From Bacteroidota bacterium (GTDB lineage Bacteria > Bacteroidota > Bacteroidia > Chitinophagales > Chitinophagaceae), in the NCBI GenBank assembly GCA_947441205.1, contig CANETM010000004.1, positions 1 through 22,692 on the forward strand: a DNA stretch of 22,692 nucleotides, written 5' to 3'. The position numbers and the translations under genes are program-made. Of the stretch, positions 16,225 through 22,692 are shown one piece after another; positions within the stretch are counted from its first letter, which is position 1; every line of letters starts with the position of its first letter. Under the pieces are notes generated by a model, which ran no database searches, was not told the DNA's origin, and worked only from the letters and a program-made list of their open reading frames with translations.

Positions 16225-18541
16225 GTTTAATAAACGTTTTTATAAGCGCTGGTAATAATATTAAATTAGTTAAAGTACTAACTACTAATGTTAGTGATGT
16301 TAACCATCCAAGTGCTTTTGTACCGCCAAAATCACTTAAACAGAAAATCACAAACCCGGCCACTAATACCAAGGAAGTATAAATGATACTAATACCCGTA
16401 TGCTTAATGGTTTGTATAAGGGTATGATTAACATTATAATTTAAGTGGGGAAGTTCTTGTTTATAATTTATCAGAAAACGTATGGTAACATCAATTGCAA
16501 TACCTAGTGCAACACTGAATACAAGCACGGTTGAAGGCTTTAATGAAATACCAACCCATCCCATCATTCCAGCAGTAATAAGTAAGGGAACAACATTAGG
16601 AATTAACGAGCATAATAATATTGGGAAAGATCTAAACAGAAATACCATACAGATGGTAATTAATAAAAAAGCCCAAAATATAGACTCTCCTAAACCTTTA
16701 ATAATAAAATTACTTCCTTCCAAAAAAGTAACACTACTACCTGTTATTTGGATATCATACTTACTTGAATCGAAAATGGCTTTAGTGGCACTATCAATTC
16801 TATTTAAAAAGGAAGGGAGTTTCGCACTTCCAATGTCTTTCATGTTAACAGTAATACGAGTTGCCTTTTTATCTTTATCTATAAATTTATCAAGTAGTTG
16901 CATGGGATTCGAATTACCAGCTTTCTTATTGCTATTTGAATCCATTTTTAAGAAAGGTGCCATAAAGGCCATATCCGTTCCTGTAGGTAATGAATAAGCT
17001 AATGAATCGCCTTCGTAGTAAGCTTGTTTTGCAAACTTCATACCTTCTAATAAACCAAGTGGTTTCCCAATTTCAGGTTGTTCCTTTAAAAATTCATGAA
17101 GTCTATCAATATCCTCCAAAGGATGAATACTTCTAACTAAACCATTCTTTTTTCGGGTATCTACAATAATTTCCATAGGCATGACTCCGCCGCCTTCTTT
17201 TTCAAACCATTTTAAATCAGTGTACAATTGATCTTTTTTAGGTAAATCATCAACAATAAAAGCTTCTTTTTTAATTTTCAATAATCCTAATGCTGATACA
17301 AAAACCAAAACTATAGTGATTCCAAAGACCCATTTAGTATGAACAAAGGTCCATTTTTCAATTTTGATTAATACTTTTTCTAAAAAAGGATTATCTAAAT
17401 ATTTTACATGATTAGGTTGAGGTGGTTTTAAAAAAGTAAGTACTGGGGGAATAAAAAATAAGCTAATAAAAAATATAGCCATGATGTTAATACCAGAAAC
17501 CCAACCAAACTCTTTTAATAAAGGACTTTTTGTGAAAGCAAATACAAAAAATCCAATCGCTGCGGTAATATTACAAAAAAGGGTGACAATACCCATTCTA
17601 CCCACCATATTAATAATGGCTTTTTCTTTATCCTGAACTTGTTTATACGATGTATGGTACTTATTTAAAAAATAAATACAATTAGGAATACCAATAACAA
17701 CAATCAATGGAGGAATTAAAGCCGTTAATAAAGTAATTTTTTGTTCAAGTAAAACCATGGTACCAAAACTCCAAATCACCCCCATGGCTACTACTGCTAA
17801 ACTCATTAACATTGCCGACAGGGATCTGAAAAATAATAGCAATGTAATTGCACATAAAAACAAGGACCCCAATAAAAACCAAATCATTTCCTTTTTAATT
17901 CGATCAGCTAAAATAGTTCTGATATAGGGAAGGCCACTTACATGTACCGATAACTTTGTTTGTTTGCTAAAGTCATTCAATTGTTCGTTAAGTCTTGAAA
18001 TGATATGAGACCTAGCCCCACTATTAATAGAATCTGGAACAAAACTAATAGCCATAATATAGGCGTGGCTTGTTGGATTGTATAATAAATTTTTATAAAA
18101 TGGCAACTGCTCAAATTCTGCTTGTTGAGTTCTTAAATTTTGTTCACTTTCAAAAGGTGTTGAAAATATTTTGTGTGCTATAAACTTATTATTGATAGTA
18201 TCTTTTGAAATATTATAGGCCGATGGTACACTTAATACCTCGGTCACACCCGGTATTGATTTAATGGATTGATTTAGTTTTACAAGTGCATTAAATGTTG
18301 ATATGCTGTATAAACTATCTGTTTGAAATCCAACCACCATGGTGGTTCCATCAACACCAAATTTTTTTACAAAGTTTTTATAGATAATAAATTTAGGATT
18401 GTCCTCAGGAATTGCCTTTGTAAATTCATAACTTAATTTAACCTGTATAGCAAAATATCCCATTATGATGGTTGCTAAGGTCAAAAATGCCAAGCAGGCT
18501 TTTTTATACTTAACTATAAATTGACCTAAACGATACCACAT
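16217..18541 (-). CDS. MMPL/RND-superfamily membrane exporter
   Basis: Large inner-membrane protein of 774 residues with the duplicated RND layout: a first membrane segment at about 14-34, a long extracytoplasmic domain, a cluster of membrane segments (about 218-380), then the same pattern again, ending at about 770. It resembles the MMPL/HAE3-type exporters used for lipids, hopanoids or other hydrophobic cargo, rather than AcrB-type drug pumps (about 1,030 residues); no substrate can be named. The second half keeps the acidic residue of the relay helix (LGIAIDVTIRF, D684), but the matching helix in the first half reads IGIPNCIYFL with N287. It is the last gene of a minus-strand operon, starting 15 bases after the PAP2-like gene. 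No periplasmic adaptor or outer-membrane channel lies nearby. Confidence 0.9.
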   Translation of the reverse strand: MWYRLGQFIVKYKKACLAFLTLATIIMGYFAIQVKLSYEFTKAIPEDNPKFIIYKNFVKKFGVDGTTMVVGFQTDSLYSISTFNALVKLNQSIKSIPGVTEVLSVPSAYNISKDTINNKFIAHKIFSTPFESEQNLRTQQAEFEQLPFYKNLLYNPTSHAYIMAISFVPDSINSGARSHIISRLNEQLNDFSKQTKLSVHVSGLPYIRTILADRIKKEMIWFLLGSLFLCAITLLLFFRSLSAMLMSLAVVAMGVIWSFGTMVLLEQKITLLTALIPPLIVVIGIPNCIYFLNKYHTSYKQVQDKEKAIINMVGRMGIVTLFCNITAAIGFFVFAFTKSPLLKEFGWVSGINIMAIFFISLFFIPPVLTFLKPPQPNHVKYLDNPFLEKVLIKIEKWTFVHTKWVFGITIVLVFVSALGLLKIKKEAFIVDDLPKKDQLYTDLKWFEKEGGGVMPMEIIVDTRKKNGLVRSIHPLEDIDRLHEFLKEQPEIGKPLGLLEGMKFAKQAYYEGDSLAYSLPTGTDMAFMAPFLKMDSNSNKKAGNSNPMQLLDKFIDKDKKATRITVNMKDIGSAKLPSFLNRIDSATKAIFDSSKYDIQITGSSVTFLEGSNFIIKGLGESIFWAFLLITICMVFLFRSFPILLCSLIPNVVPLLITAGMMGWVGISLKPSTVLVFSVALGIAIDVTIRFLINYKQELPHLNYNVNHTLIQTIKHTGISIIYTSLVLVAGFVIFCLSDFGGTKALGWLTSLTLVVSTLTNLILLPALIKTFIKQK

Positions 18542-18556
18542 ATTAATAAAGTTGAA

Positions 18557-19195
18557 TTATATGACCCAAAAATAAGCGATTACTTGTGTAAGAATACCAA
18601 TTCCAAACCCAATAATTAGTTCTTGTTTTGTGTGGTCACTCACAATCATTCTTGCACTCACGACAATGGAAGCTAAAAAGGCAACAATGATCACCCATAT
18701 TAAGTTGTTTATCGGATAGTATACACTTACTAATAATACGGCTGTCATTAAGCCACTTATTCCCATGGCATGTAAGCTTACTTTTATAAAATTGTTTGCA
18801 ATTAGACCCAAGCTACTTGCTATAAATATGCCAAAATAAAAGAATTTTAAGGCCAATGGTTGATCCGAGAAAGTTCGGCTTAAATAGTACATCCACCAAT
18901 AAAAAAACATGGTTATAACATATGGTATTACACGTTCTTTTTGTGTCTTTAGAAAAATACTATTGCTAAATTTTAATCTCCATAACAAAAAAACTGCAAA
19001 GGCTGGAAAAAAAGCGGTTAACCAAAAAACACTAAATACTTTCAATTTTAATTGCCAATCCGTAATGCCAACAAACTCATATGGAATAATTTGTATTAAA
19101 TATAAAATAAAGTAGGTTGGAATAAATAAAGGATGGAGGATATAGGAAACAAATTGTGCTGCGTAGCGAAGTGGTTTAGATGCGGAATTTTCCAT
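18557..19195 (-). CDS. Divergent PAP2-superfamily-like membrane protein
   Basis: Polytopic membrane protein of 212 residues with about six hydrophobic segments. Remnants of the PAP2 phosphatase signature are recognisable in the right order: K83 and R88 in LKTQKERVIPY (motif 1, with altered spacing), SLHAMG with H142 (motif 2, normally PSGH), and ARMIVSDHTKQE with R182, H188 and E192 (motif 3, normally SR-x5-H-x3-D). The key Arg and both His are kept, the last Asp is Glu, and motif 1 is degenerate. It may act on lipid phosphates such as undecaprenyl pyrophosphate or phosphatidic acid, but activity is uncertain. Lying between rpoN (35-base gap) and the MMPL exporter (15-base gap), it is probably co-transcribed with both. 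Confidence 0.7.
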   Translation of the reverse strand: MENSASKPLRYAAQFVSYILHPLFIPTYFILYLIQIIPYEFVGITDWQLKLKVFSVFWLTAFFPAFAVFLLWRLKFSNSIFLKTQKERVIPYVITMFFYWWMYYLSRTFSDQPLALKFFYFGIFIASSLGLIANNFIKVSLHAMGISGLMTAVLLVSVYYPINNLIWVIIVAFLASIVVSARMIVSDHTKQELIIGFGIGILTQVIAYFWVI

Positions 19196-19230
19196 GTAAT
19201 TGATCGTACTTTTATAATTTTAAAAATCCT

Positions 19231-20760
19231 TTACAACTCTTTTCTCAGTCTTGCAACTGAAATATTTAGTTGTTCTCTATATTTTGCTACAGTCCTTCTT
19301 GCTATATTATACCCTTTGTTTTGCAATTGTTCAGTTAGCTCATCGTCACTCAAAGGCTTATGCTTATCCTCCATTTGTATTAGTTCGCCTAAAATTGCTT
19401 TTACTTCCTTTGTACTCACTTCTTCACCCGAATCGGTGGTTAGGGATTCACTAAAAAAATACTTCAATAAATAAGTCCCAAACTCGGTTTGAACATACTT
19501 GCTATTAGCCACCCTACTTACTGTTGATACGTCTAATAAAGTTGTTTCAGCAATATCTTTTAAAATCATAGGCTTCAATTGAGTAGTATCCCCACTTAAA
19601 AAAAAGGCCTCCTGATATAATAAAATAGCCTGCATCGTTTTTAATAATGTTTGCTGTCTTTGCTGAATCATTTCAATAAACCACTTTGCAGAATCAATTT
19701 TTTGTTTAATAAAAAAAACAGCTTCTTTTTGTGCTTTGTCGTGTTTTTGATTGTGTTCGTATTCCTTTAGCATTAACTTATAATCGTCACTAATGACTAA
19801 TGGAGGTGCATTCCTGCTATTTAAAGTAAGTTCTAACTTCCCATTATTAATAAGTACCGTAAAATCGGGAATGATGTATTTTTCAGCTTCGTTGTTTTGT
19901 GCTGTTTCAGCACCTGGCTTGGGATTAAGGGATAAAATCTGGTGCATTACACGCTTCATTTCAACCTCGGTCAAATGCATACTTTTTTGAATTTTGTCAA
20001 AATGCTTTCTAGTAAATTCTTCATAATATTTTTCTAATATCTGTATAGCAATTAACAATAATTCCTTTTCATGATGATCTCTTTCAACATCATCCGCAAC
20101 TAGTTTTCTTTTTAATTGTAGTAACAAACATTCTTGTAAATCCCTAGCCGCAATACCTGCTGGATCAAAATTTTGAATTTTTTGTAAAATAATTTCAATG
20201 CTTTTTTCTTCCACCCACATTCCTTGCTTAAAGGCTAAGTCGTCCGCAATTGATTGTAAAGCTCTGCGCAAATATCCATCATCATCCAAACTGCCAATAA
20301 TTTGTTCCGCAATTTTATAGGCTTCTTCCTCTAAAGCAAGCATACTCAATTGATCCATTAATAACTCATGTAAACTTACTTCAGCTTTTATGGGAATTAC
20401 TTTATCGTCATCTAATTCAGGATAATAATCGTCTTTGGTTTTATAATCAGCAATATCTCCATCATCATCGTAATTATATTCATTCAGCTCCTCATTACTT
20501 AATTCATATTCATCAACAGGAACCGCTTCTTCCTCATCTTGTAAACCTTGCAGTAATTCATCTTTCATTTCTTCAGAAGCCGTAGATGCATCACCATCCA
20601 ATAAATCTAAATTCATTTCTAATGCAGGATTTTCCTCCAATTCTTCTTTGATTCTTTGTTCAATTTGTGCACTAGGAATTTGCAACAATTTCATCAATTG
20701 AATTTGCTGAGGGGATAACCTTTGTAACTGTTTTTGTTGAAATGACTGACCTAATGACAT
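19231..20760 (-). CDS. rpoN: RNA polymerase sigma-54 factor
   Basis: Alternative sigma factor of 509 residues that needs AAA+ activator proteins to open promoters of the -24/-12 type. Region I is Gln/Leu-rich (FQQKQLQRLSPQQIQLMKLLQ, starting at residue 7). Region II (about 52-125) is very acidic. The core-binding region contains IIGSLDDDGYL (154-164) and FDPAGIAARDLQECLLLQL (198-216). The helix-turn-helix region follows, and the RpoN box ARRTVAKYRE is intact at 487-496. All parts are present at normal length, so it should be functional. It is second in a minus-strand operon, nine bases after the aminotransferase gene. No sigma-54 activator gene or obvious -24/-12 promoter was recognised in the window. 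Confidence 0.97.
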   Translation of the reverse strand: MSLGQSFQQKQLQRLSPQQIQLMKLLQIPSAQIEQRIKEELEENPALEMNLDLLDGDASTASEEMKDELLQGLQDEEEAVPVDEYELSNEELNEYNYDDDGDIADYKTKDDYYPELDDDKVIPIKAEVSLHELLMDQLSMLALEEEAYKIAEQIIGSLDDDGYLRRALQSIADDLAFKQGMWVEEKSIEIILQKIQNFDPAGIAARDLQECLLLQLKRKLVADDVERDHHEKELLLIAIQILEKYYEEFTRKHFDKIQKSMHLTEVEMKRVMHQILSLNPKPGAETAQNNEAEKYIIPDFTVLINNGKLELTLNSRNAPPLVISDDYKLMLKEYEHNQKHDKAQKEAVFFIKQKIDSAKWFIEMIQQRQQTLLKTMQAILLYQEAFFLSGDTTQLKPMILKDIAETTLLDVSTVSRVANSKYVQTEFGTYLLKYFFSESLTTDSGEEVSTKEVKAILGELIQMEDKHKPLSDDELTEQLQNKGYNIARRTVAKYREQLNISVARLRKEL

Positions 20761-20769
20761 ATTTATGCT

Positions 20770-21969
20770 TTACGAAAGCGCTTGTTGTAATACTAAAAAC
20801 AACCTTGCCCCTTTTTCATGAACTTGCTCCTCAGTCCATGTCAAGCTTATTGCAGTTGAAACACATTTACTCATAATTTCATCACTCTTTTCAAAAGTAG
20901 TATTTTGCAAATCAGTTAACGCTTTTTGTTGATCAGCACTCAGTCCATATAAACTCTTGGCCGTTTTTAAATGATCCCACTTTCGTATATAATGCCAATT
21001 ATTTGCATACCAATAAAAATTACCTGCTAAAATACCTTCACTCTTTAGCGCCTCAATCACTTTCTCAGTTTTTGATTGCGATGGTAAAAACCAAGTTAAA
21101 AAACTATAGCTATCTCCTGCCGGATCAGGAACTTGTCTGAAGCTAACGCCAGGTATTTGTTCAATGTAAGACCTTAATATTTGATTATTCTTTTTTTGAA
21201 TGGCTAGGAAATTATCTAATTTTTTTATTTGTGCTAAACCTACAGCCGCATGTAACTCGCTAATCCTAAAATTATAGCCTAAAAAAGGATGTAAATCAGC
21301 ACCCCTATCAACACCTAAATGATCGTGTCCATGGTCAGTGAAGGCATCAGACTTCACATATACGTCTTTATCATTAGTCATGACTACGCCGCCTTCGCCA
21401 CAGGTTATTGTTTTGACAAAATCAAACGAGAAAGTACCAGCATCCCCAATTGTTCCCAATGCTTTCCCTTTGTAGGTTCCGCCAATACTTTGACAAGCGT
21501 CCTCTAATAATATTAATTTATGTTCATTGCAAATTGCTTTTAACGCATCTAAATCCGCCATACTCCCACACATGTGAACAGGCATAATACATTTGGTCTT
21601 TGGCGTAATTGCCGCTTTAACTGCCTCAGGCGATAATGTTAAAGTTTTATCGATATCAACAAGTACCGGTATGGCCCCCATACTTAAAACCGCTTCAAAA
21701 CTTGCCACGAATGTAAATGCAGGCATGATGACTTCATCACCTGCTCCTACGCCCAATGCCGCCATAGCTGTGGTTAAAGCACCGGTACCACTTGAAGTTA
21801 ATTGCGCGTGGTTGCACCCAAATCGTTTACATATTTCAGCTTCTAACTCTTTTGATTTCCAAATTCCTTTTCTTGGACCATCAAATCCATATCGCATTAA
21901 AATACCTGTTTCAAGAACGTCATTTACTTCTTTTCGTTCTTCATCACCAAAAAATTCAAAACCTGGCAT
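20770..21969 (-). CDS. DegT/DnrJ/EryC1/StrS aminotransferase, KdnA-like (Kdo 8-aminotransferase)
   Basis: PLP-dependent sugar aminotransferase of 399 residues. The PLP-binding lysine is K186 in FDFVKTITCGEGG, and D157 (LLEDACQS) should pair with the pyridine nitrogen. Substrate-side motifs include the SSGTGAL loop (59-65) and PAFTFVAS. The N-terminus, MPGFEFFGDEERKEVNDVLE, and the KTITCGEGG block resemble KdnA of Shewanella, which transaminates C8 of 8-oxo-Kdo to give 8-amino-Kdo for LPS. That match is from memory and needs a search. The partner oxidoreductase KdnB is not visible in the window. Other members of this family make amino sugars for O-antigen or antibiotics. First gene of the operon with rpoN, with a promoter-like box upstream. 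Confidence 0.88.
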   Translation of the reverse strand: MPGFEFFGDEERKEVNDVLETGILMRYGFDGPRKGIWKSKELEAEICKRFGCNHAQLTSSGTGALTTAMAALGVGAGDEVIMPAFTFVASFEAVLSMGAIPVLVDIDKTLTLSPEAVKAAITPKTKCIMPVHMCGSMADLDALKAICNEHKLILLEDACQSIGGTYKGKALGTIGDAGTFSFDFVKTITCGEGGVVMTNDKDVYVKSDAFTDHGHDHLGVDRGADLHPFLGYNFRISELHAAVGLAQIKKLDNFLAIQKKNNQILRSYIEQIPGVSFRQVPDPAGDSYSFLTWFLPSQSKTEKVIEALKSEGILAGNFYWYANNWHYIRKWDHLKTAKSLYGLSADQQKALTDLQNTTFEKSDEIMSKCVSTAISLTWTEEQVHEKGARLFLVLQQALS

Positions 21970-21991
21970 ATACTAAAATTTTAAAGTAAAA

Positions 21992-21999
21992 CAAAGGTA
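21992..21999 (-). promoter_or_regulatory. Candidate -7 box of the aminotransferase-rpoN operon
   Basis: On the minus strand, bases 21999 to 21992 read TACCTTTG, a perfect TAnnTTTG box identical to that of alaS. It lies 22 bases before the aminotransferase ATG (21969), so the leader would be about 16 bases. No clear TTG lies at the -33 distance. It is the only good promoter candidate for the four-gene operon in the 94-base divergent gap. Confidence 0.45.
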
Positions 22000-22063
22000 G
22001 TTTAAAAAATGAAAATTGGGTCTTTTTCAGTAAATTGCGCCTGTAAAATAAACGTAAAAGGAT

Positions 22064-22486
22064 ATGGAATACAGTAAATTAATATCGGTTTCAGGAATGT
22101 CGGGATTATTTGAATTAGTAACTAGTAAAAATGATGGTGCTATTGCAAAATCTCTTGAAAATAACGCCACTCAATTCATTAGCTCTAGGGCACACCAATT
22201 TTCTCATTTAGAAAGCATTGAAGTATATACAACACATGAAAATGTGTTTTTAGCAGAGGTTTTCATAGCAATGGGCAAGTCAAAAGAGGCTTTACCTAAT
22301 GAAAAAGATCCAAAAGCAGTTTCAGCCTACTATAAAAAAGTATTCCCTAAAATGGACTTTGAAAGAGTTTATGGTAGCGATATGAAAAAAATGGTAAAAT
22401 GGTACGCCCAACTTAAGCAACATAATGTTGAGCCAACTATCCCATCCGAGGATGAGGAAAAAGAAGAAGAAGAAGAAAAGGCATAG
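22064..22486 (+). CDS. DUF5606-family protein of unknown function
   Basis: Protein of 140 residues with no signal peptide or membrane segment, so cytoplasmic. The start, MEYSKLISVSGMSGLFELVTSKNDGAI, and the following ISSRAHQFSHLESIEVYTTHENVFLAEVF match the two-strand pattern of DUF5606, a small family largely confined to Bacteroidota. The middle contains DPKAVSAYYKKVFPKMDFERVYGSDMKKMVKWYAQL, a typical second conserved block. The end is a disordered acidic tail (SEDEEKEEEEEKA) encoded by GAA/GAG repeats. No function is known for the family. The gene is divergent from the aminotransferase-rpoN operon, 94 bases away, and is followed by a double terminator, so it appears monocistronic. Confidence 0.88.
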   Translation: MEYSKLISVSGMSGLFELVTSKNDGAIAKSLENNATQFISSRAHQFSHLESIEVYTTHENVFLAEVFIAMGKSKEALPNEKDPKAVSAYYKKVFPKMDFERVYGSDMKKMVKWYAQLKQHNVEPTIPSEDEEKEEEEEKA

Positions 22487-22488
22487 GC

Positions 22489-22526
22489 CTTTTCTGATGC
22501 GGGAGTCACACTACTCCTTTTCTGAT
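22489..22526 (+). repeat. 11-bp direct repeat around the first hairpin
   Basis: CCTTTTCTGAT occurs at 22489-22499 and again at 22516-22526, a 27-base offset, enclosing the short GGAGT/ACTCC hairpin. The second copy supplies the T run of that hairpin. It may be a local duplication; no function is evident. Confidence 0.55.
22501..22521 (+). terminator. Short first hairpin after the DUF5606 gene
   Basis: GGAGT (22502-22506) pairs with ACTCC (22513-22517) around a six-base loop and is followed by TTTT. The stem is only five bases, so alone it would be weak. It lies 15 bases after the stop codon and 26 bases before a much stronger hairpin. Confidence 0.4.
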
Positions 22527-22542
22527 TCATTTTTGAATATTC

Positions 22543-22575
22543 AGCTTACCCCATCAAAGGGTAAGCTTTTTTTTT
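22543..22575 (+). terminator. Strong intrinsic terminator after the DUF5606 gene
   Basis: AGCTTACCC (22543-22551) pairs perfectly with GGGTAAGCT (22559-22567) around a seven-base loop, CATCAAA. An uninterrupted run of nine T follows (22567-22575). This is the clearest rho-independent terminator in the window and isolates the DUF5606 gene from the next one. Confidence 0.88.
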
Positions 22576-22617
22576 GCTTAAATTGCAAATCAAAGAAAAA
22601 GTCACAAATACATGCTT

Positions 22618-22692
22618 ATGAAAAAAGGAATCTTATTACTGTTATTTAGTTTATTCCTATTACAAATAAATGCTCAAACTAAGTCTGAAAAA
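22618..22692 (+). CDS. N-terminus of a secreted protein (partial, runs off the window)
   Basis: An open frame begins with ATG at 22618 and stays open to the last base (25 codons). It encodes a typical Bacteroidota signal peptide: MKK, a Leu-rich core (ILLLLFSLFLLQ) and a cleavage site after INA before Q20. Only TKSEK of the mature protein is visible after Q20, so the family cannot be named. Another ATG at 22612 is out of frame with this signal peptide. The gene starts 43 bases after the strong terminator, so it must have its own promoter; no good TAnnTTTG box was seen. Confidence 0.65.
   Translation, partial: MKKGILLLLFSLFLLQINAQTKSEK

Noticed and set aside
16482..16997. Plus-strand open frame of 171 codons opposite the MMPL gene
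   Set aside because: It is antisense to a well-supported RND exporter and its protein shows no family motif; its composition is that of a shadow frame.
22031..22038. TAAATTGC before the DUF5606 gene, also at 22579-22586 before the last gene, as a shared promoter box
   Set aside because: It has only TTG where TTTG is expected and no -33 box at correct spacing; two copies in an A/T-rich sequence are not convincing.
1..22692. Mobile element, phage, CRISPR, tRNA or toxin-antitoxin locus
   Set aside because: No transposase, integrase, repeat-spacer array, cloverleaf or small gene pair was found; gene content and base use look uniform and core-like throughout.

Overview
The window looks like an ordinary piece of core chromosome from a Bacteroidota bacterium, most likely a member of the Chitinophagaceae or a near relative (inference). 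The signs are low GC; promoter boxes of the TAnnTTTG type instead of E. coli -10/-35 boxes; little evidence of Shine-Dalgarno sites; secreted proteins whose signal peptides end in NAQ; a DUF5606 protein; a DUF4369-TlpA type lipoprotein; and a TonB-plug-like segment joined to PDZ domains. I see no tRNA, rRNA, CRISPR array, insertion sequence, phage gene or integrase. Coding density is very high; the longest non-coding gap is 233 bases (11943-12175), so no stretch over 300 bases lacks a gene.

Layout. 1-4275 (+) is the end of a cell-elongation operon: the last codons of a probable mreD, then mrdA (PBP2), rodA overlapping it by 17 bases, and an MBL-fold hydrolase 9 bases further on. 4356-6947 (+) is phosphoenolpyruvate carboxylase. 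6999-7604 (-) is an AlkA-type DNA glycosylase. 7734-8156 (+) is a small secreted NTF2-like protein, with three in-phase 20-bp repeats over its probable promoter. 8186-9157 (-) is a membrane-anchored M23 endopeptidase whose promoter region faces that of alaS (9249-11942, +). alaS ends at a clear intrinsic terminator. Next on + come a secreted plug-like/double-PDZ protein with its own promoter and terminator, gatB (true start 13593), and a thioredoxin-like lipoprotein.

16217-21969 (-) is a compact four-gene operon, read from the right: a DegT-type aminotransferase close to KdnA (Kdo 8-aminotransferase), rpoN (sigma-54), a divergent PAP2-like membrane protein, and an MMPL/RND exporter. 22064-22486 (+) is a DUF5606 protein followed by two consecutive hairpin terminators. 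22618-22692 is the start of a secreted protein cut by the window edge.

Themes. Envelope work dominates: PBP2 and RodA form the elongasome synthase pair, M23 cuts crosslinks, and the KdnA-like enzyme, PAP2-like protein and MMPL exporter may touch LPS or lipid handling. alaS and gatB serve translation. I found no convincing new multi-gene system. The best leads are a Cys3His metal-site candidate in PBP2, an unusual catalytic-loop insertion in RodA, the 20-bp repeat array at 7651-7710, the overlapping divergent M23/alaS promoters, and the plug-like/double-PDZ architecture at 12176-13471.
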